Part shown: positions 24,704-33,940 of the stretch, in pieces
Layout of the letters: each line of letters begins with the position of its first letter
Numbering within the stretch: the stretch's first letter is position 1
Assembly: GCA_016302165.1 (NCBI GenBank)
Contig: JAEDOD010000004.1
Location: forward strand, 1 to 43,015
Direction of reading: 5' to 3'
Length of the DNA stretch: 43,015 bases
Source: Sphaerochaetaceae bacterium
GTDB taxonomy: Bacteria; Spirochaetota; Spirochaetia; Sphaerochaetales; Sphaerochaetaceae
The notes under the pieces: model-generated
Database searches by the model: none
Told to the model about the DNA's origin: nothing
The model's input: only the letters and a program-made list of their open reading frames with translations
Translations under genes and position numbers: made by a program

Positions 24704-26635
24704 ATGAAAAACCTACAGGTCCAGGAACTGACTCTTGCCTTCGGGGAAAGAGAAATATTGAAGGACATATCCTTCACAATGAACGGGAACACAAGAGCTG
24801 CCCTCTCTGGAGCAAACGGCAGCGGTAAATCTACCATGTTGAAGGCTTTGACAGGTATCATCCCCAGCGACAGCAGAAAGCTGTCTGTCACAAAGGATTC
24901 CCGAATCTCCTATCTGCCACAGAGCGATATTGTACTTCCGGAAAAGAGCATCTACGAAACAGCAGAGGAAGGGTACGATAGATTCCAGAGCATCCTCGAT
25001 GAAATCACCTTCTATGAAGAAAAGACACAGCAGGGAGGGGACCAGGCAATTTCTGCAGCAGAAAAGCTATCTGAACTTCACGAAACCCTTCTGGACTCCG
25101 GTTATTGGGATAGAAGGGCAAGAATCGAAACCATTCTTCTCGGTCTAGGCTTCTCCCAGAAGGACTTCAAACGGCAGTGCAGGGAATTCAGCGGTGGATA
25201 TCAGATGAGAGTGGCCCTGGCAAGGGTACTGGTGGAGAATCCAGACTTCCTTCTCCTTGACGAACCTACCAACTACCTGGACATCGAGGCCATGACCTGG
25301 CTTGAGGATTATCTCAAGGCCTTCAATGGCGGGCTTATGGTCGTTTCCCATGACCAGGAGTTCCTGGATACTCTGGTTACAGAAGTGTATGAACTATTCA
25401 ACGGCAGACTTACCAGATATGTAGGCAACTACACCAAATACACTGAAACCCGGGAGAAGGAGATTGAAGCCCTGGAGAAGGCTGCAAAGAGACAGCAGGA
25501 GGAGATGGAGAAGACAGAAGAGTTCATCGAGCGCTTCCGCTACAAGGCCACCAAGGCAAAGCAGGTACAGTCCAGGATCAAGATGATGGAGAAAACGGAA
25601 ATCATCGAAATCCCAGGCCACCTCAAAAAGCTCCACTTCTCCTTCCCACCCTGCCCCCACTCGGGAAATGATGTAATGGTTGTGGAAAATCTCTCCAAGA
25701 GCTATGGTGACACTTCCATCTATTCAAACTTCTCATTTCTTGTGGAGAAGGGAGAGCGTCTTGCCATTACAGGCCGTAACGGAGCAGGTAAATCCACGCT
25801 TCTAAGAATCCTTGCAGGGGTGGATACAGAGTTCAGCGGAATAGTCAAGGATGGCGCAGGAGTAAAGAAAGGATATTTTGCCCAGGATACTGAAAACACC
25901 CTCAATCCAGACAATGACCTAGTAGAGGAACTGGAGACAGTGGCTGTAACAAAGGACCAGCCCAGGCTCAGAAGCATGCTGGGATCCTTCCTTTTCTCAG
26001 ATGACGATGTATTCAAGAAGGTGAAGGTGCTTTCCGGAGGAGAGAAGTCCAGGCTTGCACTATTGAAGATTCTTCTTCATCCATCAAACCTGCTCCTTCT
26101 GGATGAGCCTACCAACCATCTGGACATCAATGCCAAGGAAATGCTTCTGAAGGCCATAAAGGAATATGAAGGAACTGTAATCTTTGTCTCCCACGACAAG
26201 CACTTCATAAAGAATCTTGCAACCAAGATCCTATATATCTCCGAAGATGGACCGGAATTCTTCTCAGGTGGCTATGAATACTTCGAGTACAAGCTTGAGG
26301 AGAAGGAAGCCAGATGGAAGATTGAAAGAAAGGCAAGATCAGCTCCTCCTCTCCAGGAAAAGAAGGCTGGGGAAAGAAGCTTCGAGGAGCAGAAGGCCAG
26401 AAGGAACAAGGCCAAGTCCCTGGAAAAGGAAATGGATAGGATTTCCAAGGAAATGGAAGAGCTGGAAATGAAGATCAAGGAGATGGAAGAGGAGTCCCTT
26501 AAAGTTGAAGTCTACAGTGTCTCCGCCAGGATCAAGGAGGTCCTAGCAAAGAAGGAAAGCTATGAGAAGGAGCTGGAGGAGAAGGAGAACATGTGGCTTG
26601 AAAAGAGCCAGGAGCTGGAGGATTACCTTGCTTAG
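24704..26635 (+). CDS. ABC-F family ATPase
   Basis: Soluble ribosome-associated type ATPase with two nucleotide-binding domains and no membrane segment, 643 residues. NBD1 has GANGSGKST, the signature FSGGYQMRVALAR and LLLDEPTNYLD; NBD2 has GRNGAGKST, LSGGEKSRLAL and LLLDEPTNHLD. Between them is a charged helical linker of about 80 residues (P-site tRNA-interaction motif in the family), and the last 90 residues form a coiled coil rich in K and E, as in Uup/YdiF-like members. Members act in translation or antibiotic protection; which applies here cannot be told. GGGAGAT lies just before ATG 24704; a TATACT at 24682-24687 is a possible -10. Maf overlaps its end. Confidence 0.92.
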   Translation: MKNLQVQELTLAFGEREILKDISFTMNGNTRAALSGANGSGKSTMLKALTGIIPSDSRKLSVTKDSRISYLPQSDIVLPEKSIYETAEEGYDRFQSILDEITFYEEKTQQGGDQAISAAEKLSELHETLLDSGYWDRRARIETILLGLGFSQKDFKRQCREFSGGYQMRVALARVLVENPDFLLLDEPTNYLDIEAMTWLEDYLKAFNGGLMVVSHDQEFLDTLVTEVYELFNGRLTRYVGNYTKYTETREKEIEALEKAAKRQQEEMEKTEEFIERFRYKATKAKQVQSRIKMMEKTEIIEIPGHLKKLHFSFPPCPHSGNDVMVVENLSKSYGDTSIYSNFSFLVEKGERLAITGRNGAGKSTLLRILAGVDTEFSGIVKDGAGVKKGYFAQDTENTLNPDNDLVEELETVAVTKDQPRLRSMLGSFLFSDDDVFKKVKVLSGGEKSRLALLKILLHPSNLLLLDEPTNHLDINAKEMLLKAIKEYEGTVIFVSHDKHFIKNLATKILYISEDGPEFFSGGYEYFEYKLEEKEARWKIERKARSAPPLQEKKAGERSFEEQKARRNKAKSLEKEMDRISKEMEELEMKIKEMEEESLKVEVYSVSARIKEVLAKKESYEKELEEKENMWLEKSQELEDYLA

Positions 26636-27239
26636 AATCAACGAGCCCACTCCCCTTCAGCTCAAATTCTCCCGTCTTCTCCCCTCAGTAGTGCTGGCCT
26701 CCTCTTCTCCCAACAGGAAAAAGCTTCTTGAAAGTGGAGGATCCACCGTCTACACTTTTTCTCCTGAAGCTGACGAGAGCACAGATAACCTTTCCATTGA
26801 AGAAGCTATGGTAAAGAATGCCAGAGTGAAGATGGAGGCCTACCTGTCCTCACCCTTTTTCCGGCAAGACACAGTAGCCATCAGTGCAGACACTCTGGTC
26901 CATCTGGACTCATATCTATTGGGAAAGCCAAAGAATCTGGAAGACGCTGAAAGGATATTGAGAATGCTTTCAGGCCGGACTCAGGAAGTTCTTACAGGTT
27001 GCGGACTCTACATTCCAGATAGAGGAACAGAGTTTTTCCTTGATAGGGCCTCTGTGGTCTTCAAGACTCTGAAGGATGGTGAAATCCGGGACTACCTGGA
27101 AACAGGGGAATGGCAGGGAGCAGCTGGAGCCTATAGACTACAGAAGACAGGATGGAAACTGGTGGAGACCATCAGCGGAGACTGGACCACTGTAGTGGGA
27201 CTACCACTGGAAAGGATAATCGAAAGAATCACCCGATAA
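26628..27239 (+). CDS. maf: Maf family nucleotide pyrophosphatase
   Basis: Hydrolyses non-canonical or modified NTPs (dTTP/UTP/m7GTP class). The 203-residue protein has the conserved LASSSPNRKKLLES near the N-terminus, SADTLVHLDSYLLGKP in the middle, then LSGRTQEVLTG and YLETGEWQGAAGAY. The start is TTG 26628 because GGAGG (26617-26621) lies 6 nt upstream; it overlaps the ABC-F stop by 8 nt, so the genes are coupled. About 15 residues precede the usual Maf start, so a later internal start is possible. Its last 11 nt overlap the convergent arsR-family gene. Confidence 0.9.
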   Translation: MLRINEPTPLQLKFSRLLPSVVLASSSPNRKKLLESGGSTVYTFSPEADESTDNLSIEEAMVKNARVKMEAYLSSPFFRQDTVAISADTLVHLDSYLLGKPKNLEDAERILRMLSGRTQEVLTGCGLYIPDRGTEFFLDRASVVFKTLKDGEIRDYLETGEWQGAAGAYRLQKTGWKLVETISGDWTTVVGLPLERIIERITR

Positions 27240-27537
27240 GCTCGTCGTAATGCTCCAGACCAAGCTGGAGGATTTTGGTTATGTGCTCATCAGAAAGCCT
27301 GTAGAGTATATTCCTACCCTCCTTCCTGAATCTGACAAGCCTTGAGGAGCGCAGTGTCTTAAGCTGCTGGGAAACCGCAGACTGGCTCATCTTCACCTTA
27401 TCGCTGATGGTTCCTACGTTGCATTCCCCCTCTCCCCACAGGACAAAAAGAATCCTCAGTCTGGTAGGATCTCCGAAGACTTTGAAGAAATCCGCCATAT
27501 CAACTATTTCTTCTTCACTGACAATCTTTTCTTCCAT
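27229..27537 (-). CDS. ArsR/SmtB-family metal-sensing repressor
   Basis: Winged-helix repressor of 102 residues (GDPTRLRIL, then MSQSAVSQQLKTLR as recognition helix). The last helix holds D83, H85, H96 and E99, which reproduces the D-x-H-x10-H-x2-E/H spacing of the alpha5 zinc site of SmtB and CzrA. The alpha3 site cysteines of ArsR (CVC) are absent; only C39 is found. A Zn(II) or Co(II) sensor is therefore likely. ATG 27537 is preceded by AAAGGTG; the frame extends further upstream but across the divergent promoter. It is transcribed away from gltA and no metal transporter lies beside it. Confidence 0.88.
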   Translation of the reverse strand: MEEKIVSEEEIVDMADFFKVFGDPTRLRILFVLWGEGECNVGTISDKVKMSQSAVSQQLKTLRSSRLVRFRKEGRNILYRLSDEHITKILQLGLEHYDELIG

Positions 27538-27565
27538 GGCTATGCAACACCTTTGTTTTTTTCTA

Positions 27566-27595
27566 TATAATAGTGCAAATTCATTGGAAAAGCAA
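27566..27595. promoter_or_regulatory. Overlapping divergent promoters of the arsR-family gene and gltA
   Basis: Plus strand -10 TATAAT (27566-27571) toward gltA, with no good -35. Minus strand -35 TTGCTT (27590-27595), 17 bp, -10 TATTAT (27567-27572) toward the repressor gene. The two -10 boxes overlap by 5 bp, so a repressor bound here would affect both genes. Confidence 0.5.
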
Positions 27596-27610
27596 AACTG
27601 AGGGTGGAAT

Positions 27611-28909
27611 ATGACAATAGACAACAAAAAAGCACGTATCATCCTGGAAGACGGGAAGGAGTATTCTGCAAATGTCATCCATGACAATATGGGAGGCATG
27701 AGTCTCGACATATCAGGCCTGAGGAAGGAGACAGGATACATCACCTATGACCCTGGTTTCATGAACACAGGCTCCTGCATGTCTTCCATCTGCTATATCG
27801 ACGGCGAAAAGGGAATCCTGAGATATAGGGGCTACGACCTGGAGGATCTGGTATCCAAGTGCGACTTCATCGAGGTTGCCTATCTGATGGTAAAGGGCAC
27901 TCTTCCAAACCTGGAGGAACGAACCAAGTACATGCAGCTATTGAATAAGCACAGCCTTCTCCATGTCAACATGAAGCAGTTCCTGAGAAACTACCCTTCC
28001 GATGCTCATCCTATGAGTATTCTTACAGCTATGGTCGCTTCCCTTTCAGCCTTCTATCCTGAGCTTGAAGAAAGGGATCCTGAGGAGAACATAGACCTTA
28101 CTGTTACAAGACTTCTTTCCAAGATGAGAACCATAGCTGCCTACACCTACAGGCAGATGAATGGACTGGAGTTCATCGATCCACGACATGACTACTCATA
28201 TTGCCAGAACTTCCTGAATATGATGTTCCATACTTCTGTCAACGACTACACTCCAGACCCAGTACATGTAAACGCTCTCAATAAGCTTCTCATTCTCCAT
28301 GCAGACCATGAGCAGAACTGCTCCACAACAGCTGTGCGCCTTGTAGGAAGCAGTGAGGCCAACCTTTATGCTGCTGTCGCCGCAGGATGCTGCGCCCTCT
28401 GGGGACCGCGGCATGGCGGCGCCAACATGGAAGTCATGAACATGCTTGAGCGAATCCGTTCAGATAAGCTCACCATAGATGAAGCTGTAAGGAAGGCCAA
28501 GGACAAGAATGATCCATTCCGTCTCAGCGGCTTCGGCCACAGGGTCTACAAGACCTTCGACCCAAGGGCAAAGATTGCAAAGCGTATATGTCTTGAGGTC
28601 ATGGAGACCACACATAAGAAGGATCCTCTCCTGGATATCGCCATGGAGCTGGAGGAGAAGGCAACCCACGACGATTACTTTGTTTCAAGGAACCTCTATC
28701 CAAATGTAGACTTCTACACAGGAATCACCTTCAGAATGCTTGGAATTCCTGCTAATCTCTATACTGTCATGTTTGCCATGGGCAGGCTTCCTGGTTGGAT
28801 CGCCCATTACCTTGAATGGAGACATGATGAATATATGAAAATCGGAAGACCAAGACAGGTCTACACCGGTTCCCCACTAAAGGAGGTAAAACCCATCAAT
28901 GAGCGTTAA
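27611..28909 (+). CDS. gltA: Citrate synthase
   Basis: Condenses acetyl-CoA and oxaloacetate to citrate. The 432-residue protein is a type I-length enzyme with LHADHEQNCST (about residue 230), the catalytic histidine region WGPRHGGAN (about 265-272), GFGHRVYKTFDPRA and the catalytic Asp in PNVDFYTG (about 364). AGGGTGG precedes ATG 27611. A HAD hydrolase gene overlaps its end. With acn and icd on the opposite strand 3-6 kb away it completes the path from oxaloacetate to 2-oxoglutarate. Confidence 0.97.
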   Translation: MTIDNKKARIILEDGKEYSANVIHDNMGGMSLDISGLRKETGYITYDPGFMNTGSCMSSICYIDGEKGILRYRGYDLEDLVSKCDFIEVAYLMVKGTLPNLEERTKYMQLLNKHSLLHVNMKQFLRNYPSDAHPMSILTAMVASLSAFYPELEERDPEENIDLTVTRLLSKMRTIAAYTYRQMNGLEFIDPRHDYSYCQNFLNMMFHTSVNDYTPDPVHVNALNKLLILHADHEQNCSTTAVRLVGSSEANLYAAVAAGCCALWGPRHGGANMEVMNMLERIRSDKLTIDEAVRKAKDKNDPFRLSGFGHRVYKTFDPRAKIAKRICLEVMETTHKKDPLLDIAMELEEKATHDDYFVSRNLYPNVDFYTGITFRMLGIPANLYTVMFAMGRLPGWIAHYLEWRHDEYMKIGRPRQVYTGSPLKEVKPINER

Positions 28910-29561
28910 ATGTGTAATCTTCGACTTTAATGGAACCCTATTCTTCGACTACAAAGAGAACAAGGACTCCTGGAACGAAATCTCCATCAAGTATAGAGGC
29001 CGCCCCTTCGAGGAGGATGAATACCTATCCATGATCGGCATGACAGATAGAGCCTTCGCGGCCCATATTACTGGAGAGACCGATGAAAGGAAGCTGGATG
29101 AGGTGGGCCATGAGAAGGAGGAAATATACCTTGACATGTGCCGAGAAAGAGGACTCCAGGTGGAAAAGGACGCTATCCTCTTTTTTGAGGAATGCATCAA
29201 GAGAGGCGTTAAGATAATGATAGCCTCCTCTGCCCCAAAAGAGAACATGGACTGGTATATTGAGAACCTTGGCCTTACCAGATGGTTCAGGAAGGAGGAT
29301 ATCATTGCAGGCAGGTACGATATACCTTCCAAGCCTAGGCCAGACATCTATATATACACGCAGAAATTAAGTGGCTTTGCCAAAGAAGACTGCATAGCTT
29401 TTGAGGATGGCCCGGGAGGAATTAAGTCTGCCCTAGGAGCAGAGTTCAGAAGAGTTTATGCCGTTCTTAGTCCTGGAGTGGATACTTCTGTCACAGGAAA
29501 GCTTGCTCCTCTTGTAGACTGGAAATATGTAAAAGACAATCCAGACCTTATCCTTTCCTGA
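28899..29561 (+). CDS. HAD superfamily hydrolase, beta-phosphoglucomutase-like
   Basis: Predicted sugar- or metabolite-phosphate phosphatase of 220 residues with a helical cap. Motif I reads FDFNGT with D9 as nucleophile, but the second acidic residue that normally acts as general acid/base (DxD) is N11. Motif II is IASSAPKENM, motif III the K of SKPRPDIY, and motif IV FEDGPGGIKSA. Overlaps gltA by 11 nt, with AGGAGGT upstream of ATG 28899 inside gltA. Substrate unknown; the D-to-N change may mean altered or weak phosphatase activity. Confidence 0.85.
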   Translation: MSVKCVIFDFNGTLFFDYKENKDSWNEISIKYRGRPFEEDEYLSMIGMTDRAFAAHITGETDERKLDEVGHEKEEIYLDMCRERGLQVEKDAILFFEECIKRGVKIMIASSAPKENMDWYIENLGLTRWFRKEDIIAGRYDIPSKPRPDIYIYTQKLSGFAKEDCIAFEDGPGGIKSALGAEFRRVYAVLSPGVDTSVTGKLAPLVDWKYVKDNPDLILS

Positions 29562-29564
29562 TTC

Positions 29565-30716
29565 CTATTGCACCTTTCGAGGTGCATTTTCTTTCTCTTC
29601 CTTCAATCTGATTCTTCTTCCCACATCTTCCTTCAGGAGCACAAACACAGCCGAGAATACAGGAATAAAGAACAGCATGCCCAGTACTCCGAAGAGGGCT
29701 CCTCCTAAGGTTACGGCGAAGAAGACCCAAAGGGCTGGAAGTCCTACTGAGGAGCCTACTACCCTAGGATAGATCAAGTTATTCTCAAGCTGCTGGATTA
29801 TGAGGAATATCACCACAAAATAGAGTGCCTTCACTGGTGAGGAAAGAAGAATTATAAAGGCTCCGAAGAAGCAGGCGATGAAGGCGCCGACTATAGGAAG
29901 GAGAGCGGAGAACATTACAACAACCCCAATCATCACAGAATAGGGGAACCTCAGTATAGACAGCACCAATATGAATATGGAGCCAAGAATAACAGCTTCC
30001 AGACACTGCCCTGAAATGAAGGATGAGAAGCTTCTATGGAGCACAGAGAATACATGAAGCACATATTCCTCTGCCTCTTTGGAGGTATAGGCCTTCAAAA
30101 GGCTTCTGAACTGCCGCTCCAGCCTTTCCTTATCTCCTAGCACATAGATGGCGAAGATCAGTGCCACCACGAAGGATGTGATGGAAGAGATCAAGGAGTT
30201 TGCCGCCACAAGAGTGGAGGAAAGAAGGGCGGAGAGTCCATCTTTCAGGAAAGAAAGGGACTTGGATAGAAGGGAATCCCAGTTAGTCTCCAAGGACTTC
30301 AAAAGTTCAGGATTATTCTTCAATACTGGGGTAAGCACATCATTGCTCCAGCTTTCCACTCTGGTGACCAGGGACGGGATGGAGGAGATGATGCTTTCAA
30401 ATGCGCTTATGACCTCAGGCACCACAGTCAAGAGGAGAATCAGGATAAGAAGAAGAACAAAGACCAGGGAAAGGAAGATGGAGAGAGGTCTCTTGAATTT
30501 CTCTCCCCTACCCTTAAGATTCCTAAATACCTTCTTTTCAAGAAAAGACAAAGGAAGATTCAATATGAAGGCCAAGGCTCCACCAAGGATGAAGGGCTTG
30601 AGAATTCCTGTGAGGAATGAAAGCGCTTCGCTGATTCTGCTCCAGAACAGCACCACAACAAGCAGTAGTGCAACTATCAACAATTTCCTGTTCTTTATTA
30701 AATCTTCCTTCTTCAT
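29565..30716 (-). CDS. AI-2E family (PF01594) membrane permease
   Basis: Integral membrane protein of 383 residues with about seven to eight helices. The C-terminal signature IYPRVVGSSVGLPALWVFFA and GGALFGVLGMLFFIPV is that of the AI-2E/PerM family, named after the E. coli autoinducer exporter but including Na/H antiporters and uncharacterised members. Last gene of acn-icd-permease; its ATG lies 1 nt after the icd stop. The terminator of the opposing HAD gene is located inside its 3' end. Confidence 0.87.
   Translation of the reverse strand: MKKEDLIKNRKLLIVALLLVVVLFWSRISEALSFLTGILKPFILGGALAFILNLPLSFLEKKVFRNLKGRGEKFKRPLSIFLSLVFVLLLILILLLTVVPEVISAFESIISSIPSLVTRVESWSNDVLTPVLKNNPELLKSLETNWDSLLSKSLSFLKDGLSALLSSTLVAANSLISSITSFVVALIFAIYVLGDKERLERQFRSLLKAYTSKEAEEYVLHVFSVLHRSFSSFISGQCLEAVILGSIFILVLSILRFPYSVMIGVVVMFSALLPIVGAFIACFFGAFIILLSSPVKALYFVVIFLIIQQLENNLIYPRVVGSSVGLPALWVFFAVTLGGALFGVLGMLFFIPVFSAVFVLLKEDVGRRIRLKEEKENAPRKVQ
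29569..29600 (+). terminator. Terminator of gltA-HAD operon, inside the opposing gene
   Basis: Stem TGCACCT (29569-29575), loop TTCG, AGGTGCA (29580-29586), then TTTTCTTTCTCTT. It starts 8 nt after the HAD stop and lies wholly in the 3' coding end of the permease gene. Confidence 0.85.
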
Positions 30717-30717
30717 C

Positions 30718-31944
30718 TTAGGCCATAGCCTCGTATCTCTTTCTGATTTCAGAAAGGAATTGGGCGCTGTTTACTTTCTTCACTTCTTTTCCGCTGACAG
30801 TACGCCCTCCCTCAATGAGAGACACAAGGTCTCCTGTCATGACGCCGTCCTCAATGGTGGCAAGGGCTGCCTTCTCCATGTTGTCGGCAAAACCGATGAG
30901 GCTGTCGATTCCGTCCAATTCACCACGCTTACGGAGAGCTCCTGTCCAGGCGAAGATTGTAGCCATAGGATTAGTTGAAGTCTCTTCACCCTTAAGGTAT
31001 CTGTAGTAGTGACGGGTGACTGTACCATGGGCTGCTTCATATTCATAGCATCCGTCAGGAGAGGAAAGGACGCTGGTCATCATTGCAAGGGAACCGAAGG
31101 CTGTGGAGACCATGTCGCTCATAACATCTCCATCATAGTTCTTCAGCGCCCATACAAAGCCACCCTCGCTCCTGATGACTCTGGCCACAGCATCGTCAAT
31201 GAGAGTATAGAAATACTTGATTCCCTTCTCTTCAAACTTTTCCTTATAGAACTTCTCGTATATATCCTGGAAGGTAAGCTTGAATGTTTCGTCATACTTC
31301 TTGCTGATGGTATCCTTTGCGCTGAACCAGAGATCCTGATTTGTATCAAGGGCAAAGGAGAAGCAGGAGTGGGCGAAGGAGGAGATTGAAGAATCCTTGT
31401 TGTACTGACCCATCAATACTCCAGGACACTCGAAGTCATATATGGTCTCCCTTGTCTCCTGGCCACTGAGGGAAGTGAAAAGAAGCTCTGCCTTTCCCTT
31501 TTCAGGAACTCTGATCTCCACAGCCTTGTAGATATCGCCATAGGCGTGACGGGCAATGGTGATGGGCTTTTTCCAGCTTCTTACGCTGGGCTTCACAGAT
31601 GGAGTAAGGATAGGAGTGCGGAATACAGTTCCATCCAGAATGGCCCTTATGGTGCCATTTGGGCTCTTCCACTTCTTCTTCAGGCTGTATTCCTTCATTC
31701 TGTCTTCATTGGGAGTGATGGTGGCACACTTTACACCTACTCCCAGTCTCTTGATGGCTTCAGCACTTTCCACAGTGACCTTGTCTTCTGTGTCGTCCCT
31801 ATTGGGAAGAGAGAGATCATAGTATTCGCTCTTCAGGTCCACGAAGGGAAGAATCAGCTCATCCTTAATCATCTTCCAGAGGATTCTTGTCATTTCGTCC
31901 CCATCTATTTCAACCAGGGGAGTCTTCATCTCTATCTTCTTCAT
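30718..31944 (-). CDS. icd: Isocitrate dehydrogenase (NADP), eukaryote-like type
   Basis: Oxidatively decarboxylates isocitrate to 2-oxoglutarate. The 408-residue homodimer-type enzyme begins TPLVEIDGDEMTRILW, has the substrate-binding SPNGTIRAILDGTVFR, the metal-binding Asp region (YDGDVMSDMVSTAFGS) and AAHGTVTRHYYRY, where R-H favours NADP. This type II form is distinct from E. coli Icd. Its ATG shares a nucleotide with the aconitase stop (TAATG), so acn and icd are coupled. Confidence 0.96.
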   Translation of the reverse strand: MKKIEMKTPLVEIDGDEMTRILWKMIKDELILPFVDLKSEYYDLSLPNRDDTEDKVTVESAEAIKRLGVGVKCATITPNEDRMKEYSLKKKWKSPNGTIRAILDGTVFRTPILTPSVKPSVRSWKKPITIARHAYGDIYKAVEIRVPEKGKAELLFTSLSGQETRETIYDFECPGVLMGQYNKDSSISSFAHSCFSFALDTNQDLWFSAKDTISKKYDETFKLTFQDIYEKFYKEKFEEKGIKYFYTLIDDAVARVIRSEGGFVWALKNYDGDVMSDMVSTAFGSLAMMTSVLSSPDGCYEYEAAHGTVTRHYYRYLKGEETSTNPMATIFAWTGALRKRGELDGIDSLIGFADNMEKAALATIEDGVMTGDLVSLIEGGRTVSGKEVKKVNSAQFLSEIRKRYEAMA

Positions 31945-33872
31945 TATGCGTCTTCCTTTATTTCGTTCAGTCTTCCACCCTTTAGGAGTGTCTTCTTCTG
32001 CACATCAGTTGCGAAGAGAGTGAGAGGGATTTCCACTCCCTTGGTCTCATCCTTAAGAATGAACTTTCCCTTCTCAAGGCTGGAGAAGGTGGATTCCAGT
32101 TTCAGCTTATCTCCCATTTCTATCTTGTCGTAGTCTTCCTTGTTGTCGAAAAGAAGAGGAAGGATGCCGAAGTTGCAGAGATTTGCCTGATGGATACGCT
32201 CGATGGATACTGCAACTACAGCCTTCACTCCAAGATACATCGGGCAGATTGCAGCATGCTCTCTGCTGGAGCCCTGGCCATAGGAGTTTCCAGCGACTAT
32301 GAAGCCGCCTTCTCCCTTATCTCTAAGGGCGGCAGCACGGGAAGCAAAATCACTGTCGCAAGGAAGGAATACAACCTGGCTGTAGCGAGGAATATTGGAC
32401 CTGTACTTCAGATACTGTCCTGCAGGCATAATATGGTCAGTAGTTATCTTATCTCCAACCTTAATCCAGCAGGAGCCGGAAATTACATCTGTCAAAGGAA
32501 CATTTGAAGGTGGTGCACCGATATTTGGTCCCCTCTTGATCTCCTCTCCCTTATCAGATGGGAAGATGAACATTGAGTCGTCAACAATAAAGGAATCTGT
32601 ATACTTTACGCTTTCAATATCGCTCTGGCTTTCCCTAGGATCCCTGAATTCTCCCATAAGGGCGCTCCATGCAGCTGTCTCAGGGCTTACAAGATATACC
32701 TTGGCGCTCTTGGTGCCGCTTCTTCCTTCAAAGTTTCTGTTGTTGGTCCTGAGGGATACTCCATCTGTTCCAGGAGACTGGTGGTTTCCGATGCAGAAGC
32801 CACAGGCACTTTCAAGAATACGGGCCCCAGCCTTCAATAGGGTGGAGAGAGTTCCATCTGAGGCTATCATCTCCAGTACAGCCCTGCTTCCTGGAGCAAT
32901 GCCCAGGGAAACTGTAGGAGGAATGGTCTTTCCTTCAAGAATCTTTGCCACCTTTCTCAAGTCATAGTAGCTGCTGTTGGTACAGCTTCCAATCAGAACC
33001 TGATTAATCTTCATTCCCTTCAGGCTCTCCACAGTTGCAATGTTACCTGGAGAGTGAGGACAGGAAGCAAGAGGCACAAGGGATGAAAGGTCAATCTCGA
33101 GAACGTCATCATATTCAGCGTCCTCGTCTGCAGAGAGAGCCTTCCAGCCTTCCTCCCTACCCTGTCCCTTAAGGAAGGAATAGGTGACTTCATCTGAAGG
33201 GAAGAGAGATGTGGTGACCCCGCATTCTGCTCCCATGTTGGTGATGGTGGCCCTTTCAGGAACACTGAGGGTCTTTACACCTTCACCTGTATATTCAAAT
33301 ACCTTGTTTACGTTTCCGTTGACACCAAAGTGGGAAAGGACGGAAAGAATTATGTCCTTTGCGCTGACGAAAGGTCTGAGCTTTCCCTTCAGCACAATGT
33401 TCACCACCTTTGGAGCAACCATTGTGTAACCCACTCCAGCCATGGCAAGGGCCACATCCAAGCCACCTGCACCCATGGCGAAGGATCCTACTCCTCCCGC
33501 TGTAGGGGTGTGGGAGTCAGAGCCTACAAGAGTCTTGCCTGGAAGAGCAAAGCGCTCCAGGTGGACCTGATGGCAGATACCGTTTCCAGCCCTTGAAAAG
33601 ACTACGCCCTTATTGTTGGCCACTGTCCTCAGATACTCATGGTCATCGAAATTCTCGAAGCCGACCTGGACTGTGTTATGGTCTACATAGCTGACAGCAA
33701 GTTCATTCTTCACCTTATCAAGACCCATGGCTTCAAACTGGAGGTAAGCCATCGTTCCAGTGGCGTCCTGTGTCAGAGTCTGGTCGATTTTGATTGTAAT
33801 TGTCTCACCTGCCCTCAGATTACCTTCAAGAAGGTGGTCTGAGAGTATCTTGTAGCACATTGTCTTTCCCAT
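31944..33872 (-). CDS. acn: Aconitate hydratase (Aquifex-type, about 640 residues)
   Basis: Isomerises citrate to isocitrate with a [4Fe-4S] cluster. In 642 residues the cluster cysteines appear in IGSCTNSS and ESACGFCIGN; other family motifs are LVGSDSHTPTAGG, and GNSYGQGSSREHAA in the C-terminal swivel domain. It is shorter than AcnA (about 890) and belongs to the compact class related to LeuC/LeuD. ATG 33872 is chosen because AAGGTGG lies 5 nt upstream; a TTG at 33890 in frame is unsupported. First gene of acn-icd-permease. The sequence 33873-33940 must hold its promoter; only a weak candidate was seen. Confidence 0.95.
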   Translation of the reverse strand: MGKTMCYKILSDHLLEGNLRAGETITIKIDQTLTQDATGTMAYLQFEAMGLDKVKNELAVSYVDHNTVQVGFENFDDHEYLRTVANNKGVVFSRAGNGICHQVHLERFALPGKTLVGSDSHTPTAGGVGSFAMGAGGLDVALAMAGVGYTMVAPKVVNIVLKGKLRPFVSAKDIILSVLSHFGVNGNVNKVFEYTGEGVKTLSVPERATITNMGAECGVTTSLFPSDEVTYSFLKGQGREEGWKALSADEDAEYDDVLEIDLSSLVPLASCPHSPGNIATVESLKGMKINQVLIGSCTNSSYYDLRKVAKILEGKTIPPTVSLGIAPGSRAVLEMIASDGTLSTLLKAGARILESACGFCIGNHQSPGTDGVSLRTNNRNFEGRSGTKSAKVYLVSPETAAWSALMGEFRDPRESQSDIESVKYTDSFIVDDSMFIFPSDKGEEIKRGPNIGAPPSNVPLTDVISGSCWIKVGDKITTDHIMPAGQYLKYRSNIPRYSQVVFLPCDSDFASRAAALRDKGEGGFIVAGNSYGQGSSREHAAICPMYLGVKAVVAVSIERIHQANLCNFGILPLLFDNKEDYDKIEMGDKLKLESTFSSLEKGKFILKDETKGVEIPLTLFATDVQKKTLLKGGRLNEIKEDA

Positions 33873-33940
33873 AATTTCCACCTTAGTCAAAATCTACTTC
33901 ACTTTGGCTTTCTCCTACAAGTAACTTTTGAAAAAGATTG

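Noticed and set aside
27538..27744. N-terminal extension of the ArsR-family protein
   Set aside because: It would read through the divergent promoter region and adds residues not seen in ArsR/SmtB proteins.
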